NCBI GenBank assembly: GCA_029339505.1
Contig: JAQISU010000210.1
Location: 13,992,001 to 14,056,000 of the forward strand
Reading direction: 5' to 3'
Source of the DNA: Unio delphinus
Taxonomy: Eukaryota; Mollusca; Bivalvia; Unionida; Unionidae
Length of the DNA stretch: 64,000 nucleotides
The notes under the pieces are model-generated. The model had not been told where the DNA came from. It made no database searches and saw only the letters and a program-made list of their open reading frames with translations. Shown piece by piece: positions 23,164-35,736 of the stretch (its first letter is position 1; each line of letters starts with the position of its first letter). A program made the translations under genes and the position numbers.

Positions 23164-23461
23164 CTACTTATCTAATTTATTATCTGCTTTAATTATAAGT
23201 CTATAAATATAGACTTGAGGGGTTTTGATGACTTTGTAATTGAACGGGACATTAATTCGTTTGTCATAGTAGCGTATTAGTTCTCTGTATCGTTTTCCGC
23301 CACAAATGAGGCATAATTGTGAGTTTCCCCTGACGCCCACCTCACATCGGAGACATGGAAGGGGGCCAAAGGAACCGTTGCGAACGCTTTGTAAATGATA
23401 CCCACAGAATCCGCCTCTACATGATTTATTACACGGGGTTGTTGATCCAATTATAGGCCAT
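23164..23461 (-). pseudogene. Cys-rich zinc-binding protein of the Polinton
   Basis: From an ATG in good context at 23,461 a short frame (MAYNWINNP) ends at TAA. The neighbouring frame continues with CNKSCRGGFCGYH, then PCLRCEVG and LCLICGGKRY, and runs to TAG at 23,164. The three Cys clusters imply one or two zinc ribbons. No ATG exists in the main frame, so a one-base indel near the start is likely. It is transcribed divergently from the polymerase gene with 53 bp between the start codons, and directly precedes the HNH gene. It is possibly a transcription factor or nuclease partner; function unknown. Confidence 0.55.
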
Positions 23462-23514
23462 TTTCAGTGATTCATTATATATAAATTCTCTATTTAAATA
23501 CTTGTATAAATTAT

Positions 23515-26500
23515 ATGACTGTGGAATTCGAGAGATTATCAGCAATTAAGCCCTACAAAAATATTAAATTTAATCTCGATAGAACCCTCGAAAATGTGCC
23601 AAAACGGGCAATAACGGATAAAGCACTGATAAATAAAATACGCGATTGTATTAATGAATTCAATCACGACGGTGCATCTCATAGCTGGTCAACATTTCGA
23701 ATTGATGGCGTTGTTGATGCCACCATGAACGACAGCAACGCGGCCACGAAGCTATCACAACTTGGCAACAAAAAGTATATTTTTAGAGTAAAATTCATTA
23801 TCCGTGTAGAATCAGGAGGTTGGATTATACGAGACAAATTTGAACCGATTCTCAAAGACACAAAAACAGTCGTTGTTAGCCGTGATTCTAAGCCAGGTCT
23901 GTTAACTGGAATTGACAAACCATACTATGAACGAGCATACCCTGAAACAGCAGTTGTTTATGGGATATATCCGTTAAATGAAAAACCCGATATAGGAAAA
24001 CTAGCGCCGATGAAATACTCGGCAATGGCTTTGCCACTCAATTGTGTAGCAGAACGAATAATAGAGCATTTTACAAATGCGTTGCGTGGAAATAAATTGA
24101 CTGATCTAAGACGCAAAAAAATAAATGACTGGGAATTAACAGTTAGGAAGAACGGGGCAACTATTAGCGATGTAGCAAAATTAGAAACGTCGCTGAGATT
24201 TCCAATAACCTTTATGACGATACCTGGAGAAGTTTTATAAGAACCGAAATATAACAAAAATGGAGCCCCAATTAAAATTATTGATCATAACGAACACGCA
24301 TGGACGTCCGCGGTCACAATATTTCCACGAAACAGAACAATAAAGTATATACCCGACAAATTCTTGGGAGAAGATTTCTCCATGGATGGTTTTCTCGTTA
24401 AAGAGAAACTATTCGATGCTATTGCGCATTTGAGTAAAACCGATCCCGTGTCGGTGTGGTTACTTCGTAGCACTGAAAACGACACGGATACGTTGGATCA
24501 GTTTGTAAGACCAAACGGTGAATTATACCGCACTGAAGCATTTAAAAATAAAATGAAAAAAAACAGCTGGTGGGTTTTTAACATGTGGCGAAGCCACCAG
24601 TGATGAAATTATCAACGACGAACAATTATTGACAAACTGTTTTACATTACCGTCGGTTGCAGTTCATTTTGCTAGAATCAAAAACGCATGGAAACCAACA
24701 CGCGTAGAATTCTTGCCAGACATTCAGGCTAGTTGTTTAGAATTCAATCATGGTGGTTTATGGAATAACAAATACGACAGAGATAATATCATTTCAGTTG
24801 ATATGGTTGCTTGTTATCCAGTGAGTTTTCTCGGTTATGGTGAGTGTACTGAGTATTTTAAACGATTTGGACACCCCGTACATGAAATGACTCGTGTTGC
24901 AATTAATGGACCGCTGCCTGATTTTTATTTAACTGGATTCGCTCGTATAGTATCATTTGAATTCGCAGCAGGACTTCATCGCGCTTGTTATATTTGGATT
25001 GGTTGACACATATCTGAAAAGAAGTGGCTGCCAATTGCGTTATTACGATTAATGATTGATACAAAAAGGTTAATTTCGCTGACGGTCAGTGAAGCAATTA
25101 TATCATATCGGAAACAAATCAATGTCTGGTTACCAGAACCAAAAAGTGTTGATAGTATAATTGAGGAATCCAGAAAACATTGATGCCGACGAAAAATATA
25201 TCATTGAGTGGTTCAAACGGGTATTTAATCAACGTAACATCGAAGCAAAAGATCTCGGAAGAAGAATAATCGGAAAATTCACTTAAGGAGGGAAAAAATG
25301 TGATACAAAAGATATTCTTCAGGGTTGATTATAGATAGCACCGAATATGACTTTGTAATCGCGGATGCAATATCTAAAAACATATATGTTGATCGTAAGG
25401 ATGCTTTCTTGTCTGATGGAACAAAATTGGGTACAATTGAAACTTACAACGATGGTCTCAGTTCCCCTTATACACATTTGAGATCATCGATGCTGGGTTA
25501 TGCTTGTATCAATTTATTTTCAATGATAAATAGATTTCCTATCACTGCGGTTAGAGTTGCCGTTGATTCGTTTTACATTAACAGCAAGTACAGTTGCGCA
25601 GTTGCTGAATTCACTAATCCGAATGAAAGTTGGGGTACATGGAGAATTAAAAAAGAAATGCTGCGTGATTATTCTGAATCAGCAGACGTTCAAATTAAAA
25701 GTAATTACTTACGCGATGATAATTTATCAGTGCGTTATAATGCATCACCGATATCCGATCCAATTTGTAGATATAAAACAGTTTATTTAAAGAGCTGTGG
25801 CGGGTCGGGAAAAACGACTCGAGCAATTGAATTATATTGTGGGAAAAATATGATTGTGCTGACCCCGACCCATAGACTAGCGCGAGAGATAAAACAACGA
25901 AACATTGAAGCTTGCACTTATCACAGCTTTTTTCGATACAACGGCGACAAATGGACCCCTGAACGAATGGGTGAGAAATTCATCCCTGCGATTATTATTT
26001 GAGATGAGATATGTACAGTTTCGTTAGATTCATTAAAAATGTTTCTTGATTTGTTGCTGCAAAAGCAAGTAGAAAGATAGTCAGAGACACACTTCAGAGA
26101 AAGTTGTTTGAGCTTCACAAAAAAAGTTCCCAACGCGCCCAGTGCCGCTGTGTTATAGACCCTGTAATACACAGCGGCAGAATATTGAAGTTGAAATTCC
26201 AGGACGTGTGACTTCGTCAGGACCCGAAAGACAAACACTAGTGTTAAATGATATTGTGTTGGTTGATATCAGTGTTGTCGAAGACGCATTGCGTGCTGAT
26301 AAATCGCCATGGACACTGGGTTATGTAACGACGATACATTCCTCGCAGGGATTAACCATCACGGATACAATTGTTTGGATAGTCGATAATCGCATTGAGT
26401 GGTCAAATTTAGTCTATCTTGCAGTGTCTAGAGTACGGAGAATAAATCAACTTCGAAGAATTGTTTTCGTTGATGACGCCACAATGGATGATATTTATGT

Positions 26501-26770
26501 TAGCATCATTAATAAAAAACCTCTCCGGTTACAAACAACAAGAGAAAAAAAGAACAACGAGAATTTGACATTGATGCTGAATTAATAATTACGCTAAAGC
26601 AACAACAGAATAATCACTGCGCGAGTTGCAATTGTATAATGCGTTGGCGTTATTCGGATAAAGATCCTCGACAATTTACCATAGACAGAAAAAATAACAG
26701 TCTCGGTCATGTCAGAAACAATGTGATGTTGACTTGTCTTGAGTGCAACAGACGCAACGGCGCTAGTTAA
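23515..26770 (+). pseudogene. POLB: Protein-primed family B DNA polymerase fused to SF1 helicase and HNH nuclease
   Basis: Domains in order: an N-terminal region (23,515-24,600); palm motif A region (VDMVACYPVSF, 24,798-24,830); a Gly-Lys-Phe-Thr motif B region ending in TAA at 25,284; and a motif C-like VRVAVDSFYI (25,551-25,580). An SF1 helicase follows, with Walker A GGSGKTTRA (25,803), TPTHRLA, a DEIC motif II after TGA 26,000, and THSS-type motif V (TIHSSQG) with YLAVSRV motif VI. The C-terminal HNH/zinc domain has CASC, FTIDRKNNS, and CLECNRRNG. Lesions: TAA 24,238, frame change near 24,600, TGA 25,004, frame changes near 25,170 and 25,320, a deletion around 26,060-26,140 removing the helicase middle, and a frame change at the A-run near 26,550. 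The 3' end overlaps the convergent integrase gene by 8 bp. This enzyme would replicate the element from its ends. Confidence 0.85.
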
Positions 26771-27711
26771 GACCATGCGGAGGTAATTGAGTATCGTCAT
26801 GAATCACTTGTAATTGTGCGCGTGTAAAACCCCGCTGAGGGGCAGTTGAATCCAATTTATAGATTGAAGGTCTACCAGTTGATCGTGTTATAGTAGATAT
26901 GCTATGCGTAGTGACACTCGAAATAGGATCAGTAGCCCTTTTTTTACCACCTTCGAGTTCTCCTGGTTCATATAAATATCTCACGGTGACATTGCTGAGA
27001 ATTGGCTGAGAAACACTATCCCGCTGTGGTTGTGGTATATACTTTTTTTATTGCGTGGTTAGGTTTCATATTGATTACTCTTTTAATCTCGTTATTTAGC
27101 GCTGCAACTACCCCTGGTAACCTTTTGACCCATTCACGGGGTCGCCTTTTTGGATGAATTATTTTGCGTATTGATATCCAAATAACCGCTCTGCAAGAGT
27201 CCGATTAAATCGTTCCACAATTGCCTGATCGCGATGTAGTGCAGTATGCCCCGTCTGATTGTGATGTTTCATCGCTAATAAAACAGCGCCTTGAAATTCC
27301 TTGCCAGGATCAACTTTTAACAGATTTGGCCAGCGTAGTGGACCTCGTCGATAAATCTTTTCAAATGCAGAAGCTACTTCAGGTGATGATTTTGTTTTTA
27401 ACGGTTCTGCTTGTTTGTATCGACTCTCAACGTCAACTACGGTTAGCGCGTATTTTTTAACCGTTGTCATGTGGTAAAAACAATAAATCAGCTTGATGAA
27501 CTTCATTGGGTCCAGTAACATCAAAATGCGATAAATTGATTTGTTTAGGACGCGGTAGATAAATTTGCCATATAACCTGTTTGGATAACAAATTAGCCGC
27601 AGTTGCCTTTTTCACTTTTGCGGCGTTGGCGAGTTTATTAATTGCAGCGTTACCCCTCCAGTATCCGCTCGGAGAATAATAAATAGATTCCAGATTATTA
27701 ATTACTAGCAT
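26763..27711 (-). pseudogene. INT: Retroviral-type (rve) integrase of the Polinton
   Basis: ATG 27,711 overlaps the end of the PLA2-like gene. Order: an N-terminal helical/zinc-like part (YYSPSGYWRG, LLSKQVIWQIYLP), the first catalytic Asp in HQADLLFLP, a frame change at an A-run near 27,460, VVDVESRYKQAEPL, the second catalytic Asp in KVDPGKEFQGAV, and the catalytic Glu in AIVERFNRTLAERL. The Asp-Glu spacing is 31 residues, a little short of the usual 35. A second frame change near 27,165 leads into RPREWVKRLPGVVAALN, and a third near 27,040 leads into VRYLYEPGELEGG and the C-terminal RGFTRAQLQVIHDDTQLPP. The catalytic triad residues are all present, but three frameshifts break it. It would insert the linear element with target duplication. 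Confidence 0.88.
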
Positions 27712-28221
27712 CTAACATCAATTTGCCTTTCATAGCTGATTTTACCAACCACGAAGCCAAGTTTTCTTTGAAGGATTTATCAGGAATAGCATTTAACGCA
27801 TGAATTAATTTTACATCCGCGAGATGTCTATGCTGCAGATTGCTACTTTATATGCAACATCATGAGCATGATACGCCTTATCAATGGCGTTTATCGGTTC
27901 TTCACCACGTCGAGGTTGACTTTGATAATCAAATATGATATCTAATCGTGTTCCTGGGCCACAGTAGCTATATCCTGGAAGATGCTTTTCTCCTGGATAC
28001 TTTGCCCACGGCGTTACAGGGAGTTTTACTAACTCGGCTGCGATATCACCTCCTCGTTTTTTTTTTAAAACATCTGCGGATTTCATAGAAACAAATCTAA
28101 ACTTTTTTATACCACATGTTGCACATCTACCAGTAAGTGCTGATCTGTTATTCTTAGTTGTAATCGTCGTCACATCATTTGTGCCAGTACGAGTTTTACA
28201 CTTCACACAATATAGATCCAT
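27698..28221 (-). pseudogene. Zinc-ribbon plus phospholipase A2-like virion protein
   Basis: The N-terminus has CVKCKTRTGT and RCATCGIKKFRF, a four-Cys ribbon. After a basic Lys/Arg stretch comes GYSYCGPGTRLD (calcium-loop-like), and then INAIDKAYHAHDVAY, with the His-Asp pair of the parvovirus VP1-type phospholipase A2 fold. Such PLA2 domains help small DNA viruses leave the endosome and occur in adintoviruses. A frameshift near 27,815 moves the helical C-terminus (LASWLVKSAMKGKLML) into another frame ending at 27,698, overlapping the integrase start by 14 bp. The start codon lies five bases from the divergent ATG at 28,227. Confidence 0.75.
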
Positions 28222-28226
28222 AATTT

Positions 28227-28909
28227 ATGTATAGAGATATGAATATAATTGATTTTTCAGCGACTATAGCAAGAGAACCAGTTAAGCATCATGCAGCGCT
28301 ACCAAACTCTATCCGCGCAATTATAATTGGGCCATCTGGATCCGGCAAGACGCAATTGTTGCTCAATTTAATAATGAGATGGATGAAATGGGATAAGTTG
28401 TATTTAATTGCCCCTAGCGTAGATGATCAACGATGCTATGAAGTGTTAAAGGATTTTAACGAGAATGAATCAGAAATTAAAGGTTAGAATGTCGTTGATT
28501 TTATAACTTGTATTGACGAGGCACCATCCGTGGATGACCTTGATGGGAGTATTAACAATTTAGTCATATACGACGATGTGATGTTAGACAATACAAAAAC
28601 CCAGCTAGAATATTTTCCCGAGGCAGGCATAAAAACACTGATGTGATATATGTCACTCAGCGATTCATTCAGATTCCAAAAGTGATCAGAGATAACTGTA
28701 ATATTCTTGCTGTGTTTAACGGCGTTGATACACATTCGCTACGAAATATTTGGCAGACATGGTGTTCCGATATGGACTTCAATCAATTTAAAAATTTCTT
28801 TAGCCTCGCTCAGTCGACCCCACACGGATTTATAACAATAAATTTACGTGATCCTCGGACACGATATCGTATCAAATATTTGGTTGAAATCATTTATTAT
28901 TTTTGTTAA
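28227..28909 (+). pseudogene. ATP: A32/FtsK-HerA-type genome-packaging ATPase
   Basis: Start ATG 28,227 or, more in keeping with its family, 28,242 (MNIIDFS). Walker A is IIGPSGSGKTQLLLN (about codons 30-45). TAG at 28,485 interrupts. Walker B with the paired Asp is NLVIYDDV (28,560-28,580). A frame change near 28,635 leads into YVTQRFIQIPKVIRDN, the sensor-type segment, and the end (RIKYLVEIIYYFC, TAA 28,907-28,909) lies inside the right inverted repeat. This is the motor that would fill capsids with the linear genome. It is broken by one stop and one frameshift. Confidence 0.85.
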
Positions 28910-29103
28910 CCTGTAGCAGCAGAGGGGGCGACGACAACATCGTTGCGACCAAAATTGATTCAAAAATCGCAAAGTCTCCGTTTGCTAAATGGAGACTTTG
29001 TTTTGGGTTAAAATATGAGATTCGCAGGAAGGTTCTATTTTCCGTTTTGAGGGCTCAATCAATTTTGTCGCAAAAAGTTGTCCGGTTCGACCCCTCTGCT
29101 GGT
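28871..29103 (-). repeat. Right terminal inverted repeat of the Polinton
   Basis: Mirror of 16,772-17,005. It contains the stop and last dozen codons of the ATPase gene at its inner edge. Positions 28,917-29,101 form the same imperfect palindrome, with a central stem of GTCTCC/GGAGAC around an 11-base loop. Confidence 0.93.
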
Positions 29104-30393
<1,290 letters not shown>

Positions 30394-32183
30394 TAATAAT
30401 ATGTGCATATTGTAGGCATCCTCGCATCGGGAACTACAAACACTGTTATGCGTTGAGCACGACTTGGAAGTAAAAGGAAAGAATATTTGCTATAATTTAA
30501 ACCTTTACAAATCAAAATGGGAAAATATACATTATTAGTCAAAAGAAATTCATTCTAACAAGCTAGAAACTATATCAAAATAAAGACAAAATATATTTGT
30601 AATAATTGATGTTCCAAAACCCCGTCAAAGTCGGAGTCAGTACAAGACAAATCATTGGAAACTCATGGCAAAAAACTGAAATGCAAGACAATTGTGTGTC
30701 TCGTGTACACCTGTGTGTTTAGTTGGGACTCCCACGTGTGGTGTTTAAACGTATTTGTGTACTGGTGTACTGGTTTTCGCTTCAGCTTTGTTGGAATACA
30801 TGTTAAATTTTACCATTTTAATATAAAGACATTATTTGATAATCTACTCAAGTGAAATGAAAGCAAATACATACATATTAAAAATATTGCAAAATTTGAC
30901 AATAGTAATACCGTCTTGTTGGCCATTCACCTATTCAAATGATTTCTACTTTCTTGCTAAAATCAGACCATGATATCAATGTACCCGTTTGCCGCCATAT
31001 TGATTTCGGACGAAGTAGATACCTTTACTTAGTAACCCGTAGCCATTGACAAAATATAGGTAAATTAATGTTTTTTTTTACGCTTCCCTAGCCATGTAAT
31101 ATTTTGATAGTTTCAGTTCCTTTTTGTCTATAAATTGTGTATCCTTTCAAGATTGGCTGTCGTTATGAGAGAAAATATTTTATATTGCTGTTTCAATCAA
31201 TACATGCTTTCGTTTATACTTCGCGACAAAATGTAGTTATATATATATTAATTAAGGAAATGAATTACCCAAGTAGTATAAATATTTTCAACCAGTGTTT
31301 CTATTTTCAGCAGCATTATGTTTATGAAAATAATGTATTATTTTATGCTCTAAACTGTCATTCAAAATTACAATTTGTAACTAAAACGGACCTTGAAAGA
31401 AACACATTTTTCTCATTTTCTCTTAAATTTATTATTAATTATTACATCCGAGTCAGAAAAGGTTAATACAATAACTAATACATAATACATATGATACAAC
31501 AAAACCAAATCAAACTAAATAAACCCAAAACAAACATTGATACATTGTTTTAAAACTTATGAACTATATATGGAACATATCTGGATTATAAATGCACAAT
31601 ATCTCATCTACTAAGGAGAGAGACATTTGATGAGCAAAACAAAATATAAGAAATAGGCACTTTCCTAAATATATCCTCTATCATTTACCTTAAAGTGTGA
31701 ATAATAATTAATTATTATTAAACGGTCTGAGCCTGGCAGTTCCCTTGTAGTTTTCATCTCAATCTATTCAGGAAAAACTCATCTCACAGACTAAAACAAA
31801 TAACACACTGCAATGATTACCAGTTGAAAAGAGGCAATTGTCACAATAATTTTATGTTCAAAATAACAATTTTTGAAACATCGGATACTACATCCGTGTT
31901 TTCGTGACTAACTATATGTCGTTCATCTCAGCAAATAGCAATGATATTGTGCAATGTTTATTAATTGCCTATGGAAGGAAAATACATTACTTTAAAACCT
32001 TTTTGTCATAATTTCGGTCGAGTAATTAGGTCTGGTGATTTTACAAAATTCAACGTATCAATATCAATATATAGCAAGAGATACTAAACAAAATAATCTG
32101 ATCTTGAAACATTATAGCAAAATTCATCATTTTAATTTTACAATATAAGTTAGTTTGTGTAACAGAACCATCAATTACTTCCA

Positions 32184-32430
32184 TGTTGTTGTTGGTGTTG
32201 TAGTGTTTAACGTCTTTGTATACAGCACGCGATAGGCTATACATGGTGGCCTATATTAATGGTGGAGGAAGAAACCTAGAGAATCCCAGAAACGAACAAC
32301 TGATCCACGAGAAGTTCCAGGCAAGCTTTCTCACATACCTTCATTGGCCGGATCCAAGAATTGAACCAACGCAGACAGGTGTAATGCCAGTGATCTGTAA
32401 GAGACACCGCTTTAGACCACTCGGCCACTG
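32184..32430 (-). repeat. SINE family A (tRNA-derived), unit 1
   Basis: Minus strand: CAGTGGCCGAGTGGTCTAAA head (Leu/Ser tRNA-like A box), GGTTCAATTCTTGG B box, body with CTGGG(A/G)TTCTCTAGG, and a GACGTTAAACAC tail followed by CAACAA repeats. The architecture is that of mollusc-type SINEs. Confidence 0.8.
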
Positions 32431-32680
32431 AATACAATATAATGTGTTTGCAATTTCTCGTGTATGGGGTAAAAAAATTAGTAAAGAATTTACATACAGA
32501 ATATGCGCAAGAAAATCTACTTTTAGCAGCAAATTGACATATTTTTGTATCGCGGACCATACAAGTAATTGTGGGACAACTTCTTGCCAGATTGAAAAGG
32601 TGTCCGTTTCCATTTTATATATAATTTATTCAATGCACGATTCTCATGTAACATAGCAAATATAGATTACTAGGTTACAA

Positions 32681-33450
32681 GTTCAAGACGTTCAAGGAAT
32701 GGGTCCTCATGATGAGATTTATAATCACATTTTCATATGCAATTAGATACGAAGTGACGGCTACTTTGTACACTCTATGAATATCATTTCCTTTTTAAAA
32801 AAATAAAATCGTTTCTTATCGATATAAATTTTATATTCAAACAAAACGACATGATACTATGTTAGCAGGAATGTCGTATCGTTGCGCAGTTATCCGACAC
32901 GCACAATTAGCGGATATTTTATACCTATAGTTGATGAAATGCAAGGAATACTGTTCTAAAAGATTCAAATTTGATTTTATGATTTGTACAGTCTGCAGAC
33001 TTTAGCACCACTAACTTTATTGGAATGACATATATTTTCAGCTGAACAAATTCATAGCCTGAAACATGGCTTTAACTACGAACTATGATAAGTTTTATAA
33101 GACCGACAAGAAGTTCAAGACGTTCAAGGAATGGGTACTCATGATGAGATTTATAATCACATTTTCATATGCAATTTGATACGAAGTGACGGCTACTTTG
33201 TACATTCTATGAATATCATTTCCTTTTTAAAAAAATAAAATCGTTTCTTATCGATATAAATTTTATATTCAAACAAAACGACATGATACTATGTTAAGAG
33301 GAATGTCGTATCGTTGCGCAGTTATCCGACACGCACAATCAGCAGATATTTTCAGCTGAACAAATTTATAGCCTGAAACATGGCTTTAACTATGAACAAT
33401 GATAAGTTTTATAAAACCGACAAGAAGACTGGCTGGTTCGCCTCGTACGA
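32681..33450 (+). repeat. 432-bp tandem duplication inside unit 1
   Basis: GTTCAAGACGTTCAAGGAAT at 32,681 recurs at 33,113, and the copies stay nearly identical for over 230 bp. The other units have one copy, so this is specific to this unit. Confidence 0.85.
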
Positions 33451-33942
33451 AATTCTGTTTTTTAGAAACTGATATTACAGCGTGTGATGTTGCTGGACGG
33501 TAAAAAGTACAAGCGTCATTAAGTAGCAGTTGACCTAGAAATCTGGATCATTAGGATTCTTTCTGTATAACTATTTTAATCCTACTTGATACAATTATTC
33601 ATGATGTATTGTAAATAGTGTCTTGATCTCATTACTGGAAGAGAGTTTTGCTTCAACTTTTATACACCACGACACTAGAGTCATGTATATTCTTTCTTTG
33701 ACTGTACAGTTATCTCCTAGTTCCGTTCGTTTAGGTATTGTCATCAATATATAAAGGCACATCCGCATCGTCTTTCAAATATTGAATAGTTAGTATGCCT
33801 TAAGACAATTTACCAAATGTAGTAAAATATTGTTCAGTGGTATTAAAAATTGGTTTATGGACGTTTTAGATTTTTAGTTTATTCACCCACATTTCAAGGA
33901 TAATTGTTTTTATATGCAGAAATTTTACATTCTGTCAGACCA

Positions 33943-34252
33943 CTTTGGTGGCCTAGTATTTAGAACGTCCGCTGCGAAGGCAAGATCATGTGGGTTCAAT
34001 CCCCGGCCGAGTCATACCAAAGACTTACACAAATGGAACTTACAGCTGCCTGGCTTGGCGATAAAATAAATAGGTTAGTGTAAGGACTGATCATCCAGGT
34101 GCCACAATAATTTGACTGGGTGGGACATCATGCTACATGTTTTCTGCATGATGCCCCAGTGCAAGACGTCACTACAAACTGCCTCACTACAGACATCGTA
34201 GTGATCTGACTACAAAAATGTTCAAGCTACGTTAAAAGTCATAATTAAATAT

Positions 34253-34298
<46 letters not shown>

Positions 34299-34300
34299 AC
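33943..34300 (+). repeat. SINE family B (tRNA-derived), unit 1
   Basis: TGGTGGCCTAGTATTTAG (A-box-like), GGGTTCAATCCCCGG (B box), GACTGATCATCCAGGTGCC central domain, GACTACAAAAATGTTCAAG and a GTTAAAAGTC tail, ending in a CA tract. The head looks like a tRNA but the acceptor stem and anticodon arm are degenerate. Confidence 0.82.
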
Positions 34301-35529
34301 ATTTCGTCATGAGAGGATGTTTTATCTCAATTTTGGTGTCCTATGGTGGTATTTGTAAAGCAGCATCTTTTGTGAAAGCTTAAAATCCAATTCTCCTGAC
34401 AAATTTGATCAAAATGCGTTTCATATGTTTGTGACCAAGTCGCTTCAAATATTTCATACTTTTAGCATTGACTGACTGAAAGATGGGGAAAAGTCACCGT
34501 TCATGTAAAATGGAATGACATGTGAGCGAATATGATTTCTGGCAAAAGTGATTCAATTTGTAATCTCTATTTTTAATACACGTGTTCATTCATTTTTGTA
34601 AATCTGCAATAGTTAAATCAATTTACAAGGCTTTCTTTACTAGTATGTTTTTGTCAAAAATAGCAATTTTCTGTCCGCGCGTATCTTTACGAGGCTTTTC
34701 TAAGTTTTTTCCGCTTTAATAATGCCAGTTAATTTGGTAAGTTCATAACGAATGGGCAGCAGTCATTAAAATTAAAAACCCTCATTGCAATATGAGTTTT
34801 GTCTAAAGTTCCAGTCATTTTCAGCATAACGTTTCTGAAAAAATTTATCGGAAGATTGTCTTATTTTATTAAATGACGCTACAATGTGCTACAATGGGAT
34901 GGAAAGGATAGAAGATAGCAAAATTTCTGAAGAATCACACTGACCATACACTTACGAATCCAATATGGCATGTGACGTTCTAATAAAGTAATGTTTATTA
35001 CTGTACCAAATAGTACATCTCAAATTGAAATATGATCAACGTGACTGAGCAAAATGATAGTAGGGTGGAAACTTAAAATTACAGAATGTGGCATTTGTGA
35101 CATTGACGACAGGAACGCCACTGAAGAATATAACTATCTTTGAAATGAAACGTGTCAGGAGTTATATAACGGAATCGAGATTGTGTCGCAATCTCGGTAC
35201 AAACAATGCATACATGAAAACATTACCAACCCAAATACTAGTGAAGCATAAAGAACATGAAGACGGTTGATGGCTGTAGTAGTTGTAGTAGACGTTACAC
35301 TTCACAATGATTTTCTATGAGTCAAGTCTATATTTATCACCCTCACAAAGATTAACAGGCACGGCAAAATCGGTCCTTCTGGTATTTTATCTGGCAGACC
35401 TAAATCACATACATATACTAGAAAGAAATAGTGTATCGAAACTATCCTTTTCTTTTATTAAATTTATTTTTGCTATTTTCTGAAGAGCGTGATATATCTA
35501 TATCTATACATATATACATCTATCTATAT

Positions 35530-35534
<5 letters not shown>

Positions 35535-35606
<72 letters not shown>

Positions 35607-35654
35607 TACAGAGAGAGGGAGACAGAGACAGAGACAGAGAGACAGAGAAAGTTT

Positions 35655-35731
<77 letters not shown>

Positions 35732-35736
35732 AGAGA
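35535..35736. repeat. (TA)n/(GA)n compound microsatellite, unit 1
   Basis: TA to about 35,609, then GA with a GTTTCACAGA interruption shared with other units. Confidence 0.95.

Larger units (their letters stand above)
16772..29103. mobile_element. Polinton/Maverick (adintovirus-like) element, endogenised and decayed
   Basis: The element is 12.3 kb, bounded by long inverted repeats and by TGATT on both sides (16,767-16,771 and 29,104-29,108). With a sixth base counted, the duplication is GTGATT against TTGATT, fitting the 6-bp duplications known for Polintons. Flanks rejoin to match uninterrupted array units at about 34,550, 38,186, 44,370 and 50,537 (GTGATTCAATTTG). It encodes the hallmark set: protein-primed PolB, retroviral-type integrase and A32-like ATPase. 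A zinc-ribbon/PLA2-like protein and left-arm virion-type genes are typical of the animal adintovirus group. Nearly every gene carries stop codons (all three kinds), frameshifts or deletions. The two inverted repeats differ at about 16 positions, so the copy is old. Confidence 0.93.

Noticed and set aside
23515..28909. Stop codon reassignment or programmed readthrough in the Polinton genes
   Set aside because: All three stop codons interrupt genes, together with frameshifts and deletions at non-conserved places; this is the pattern of decay.
31137..31466. Conserved frame repeated in units (31,137; 47,343) as a possible protein gene of the macrosatellite
   Set aside because: It has no recognisable domain, and its length and end differ between units because of indels (for example at 47,565), so it is not under coding constraint.
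33943..34020. tRNA gene at the head of SINE-B (and 32,350-32,430 at SINE-A)
   Set aside because: Only A- and B-box-like segments are preserved; no acceptor stem pairing or clear anticodon arm, and the body continues as a repeat present in all units.
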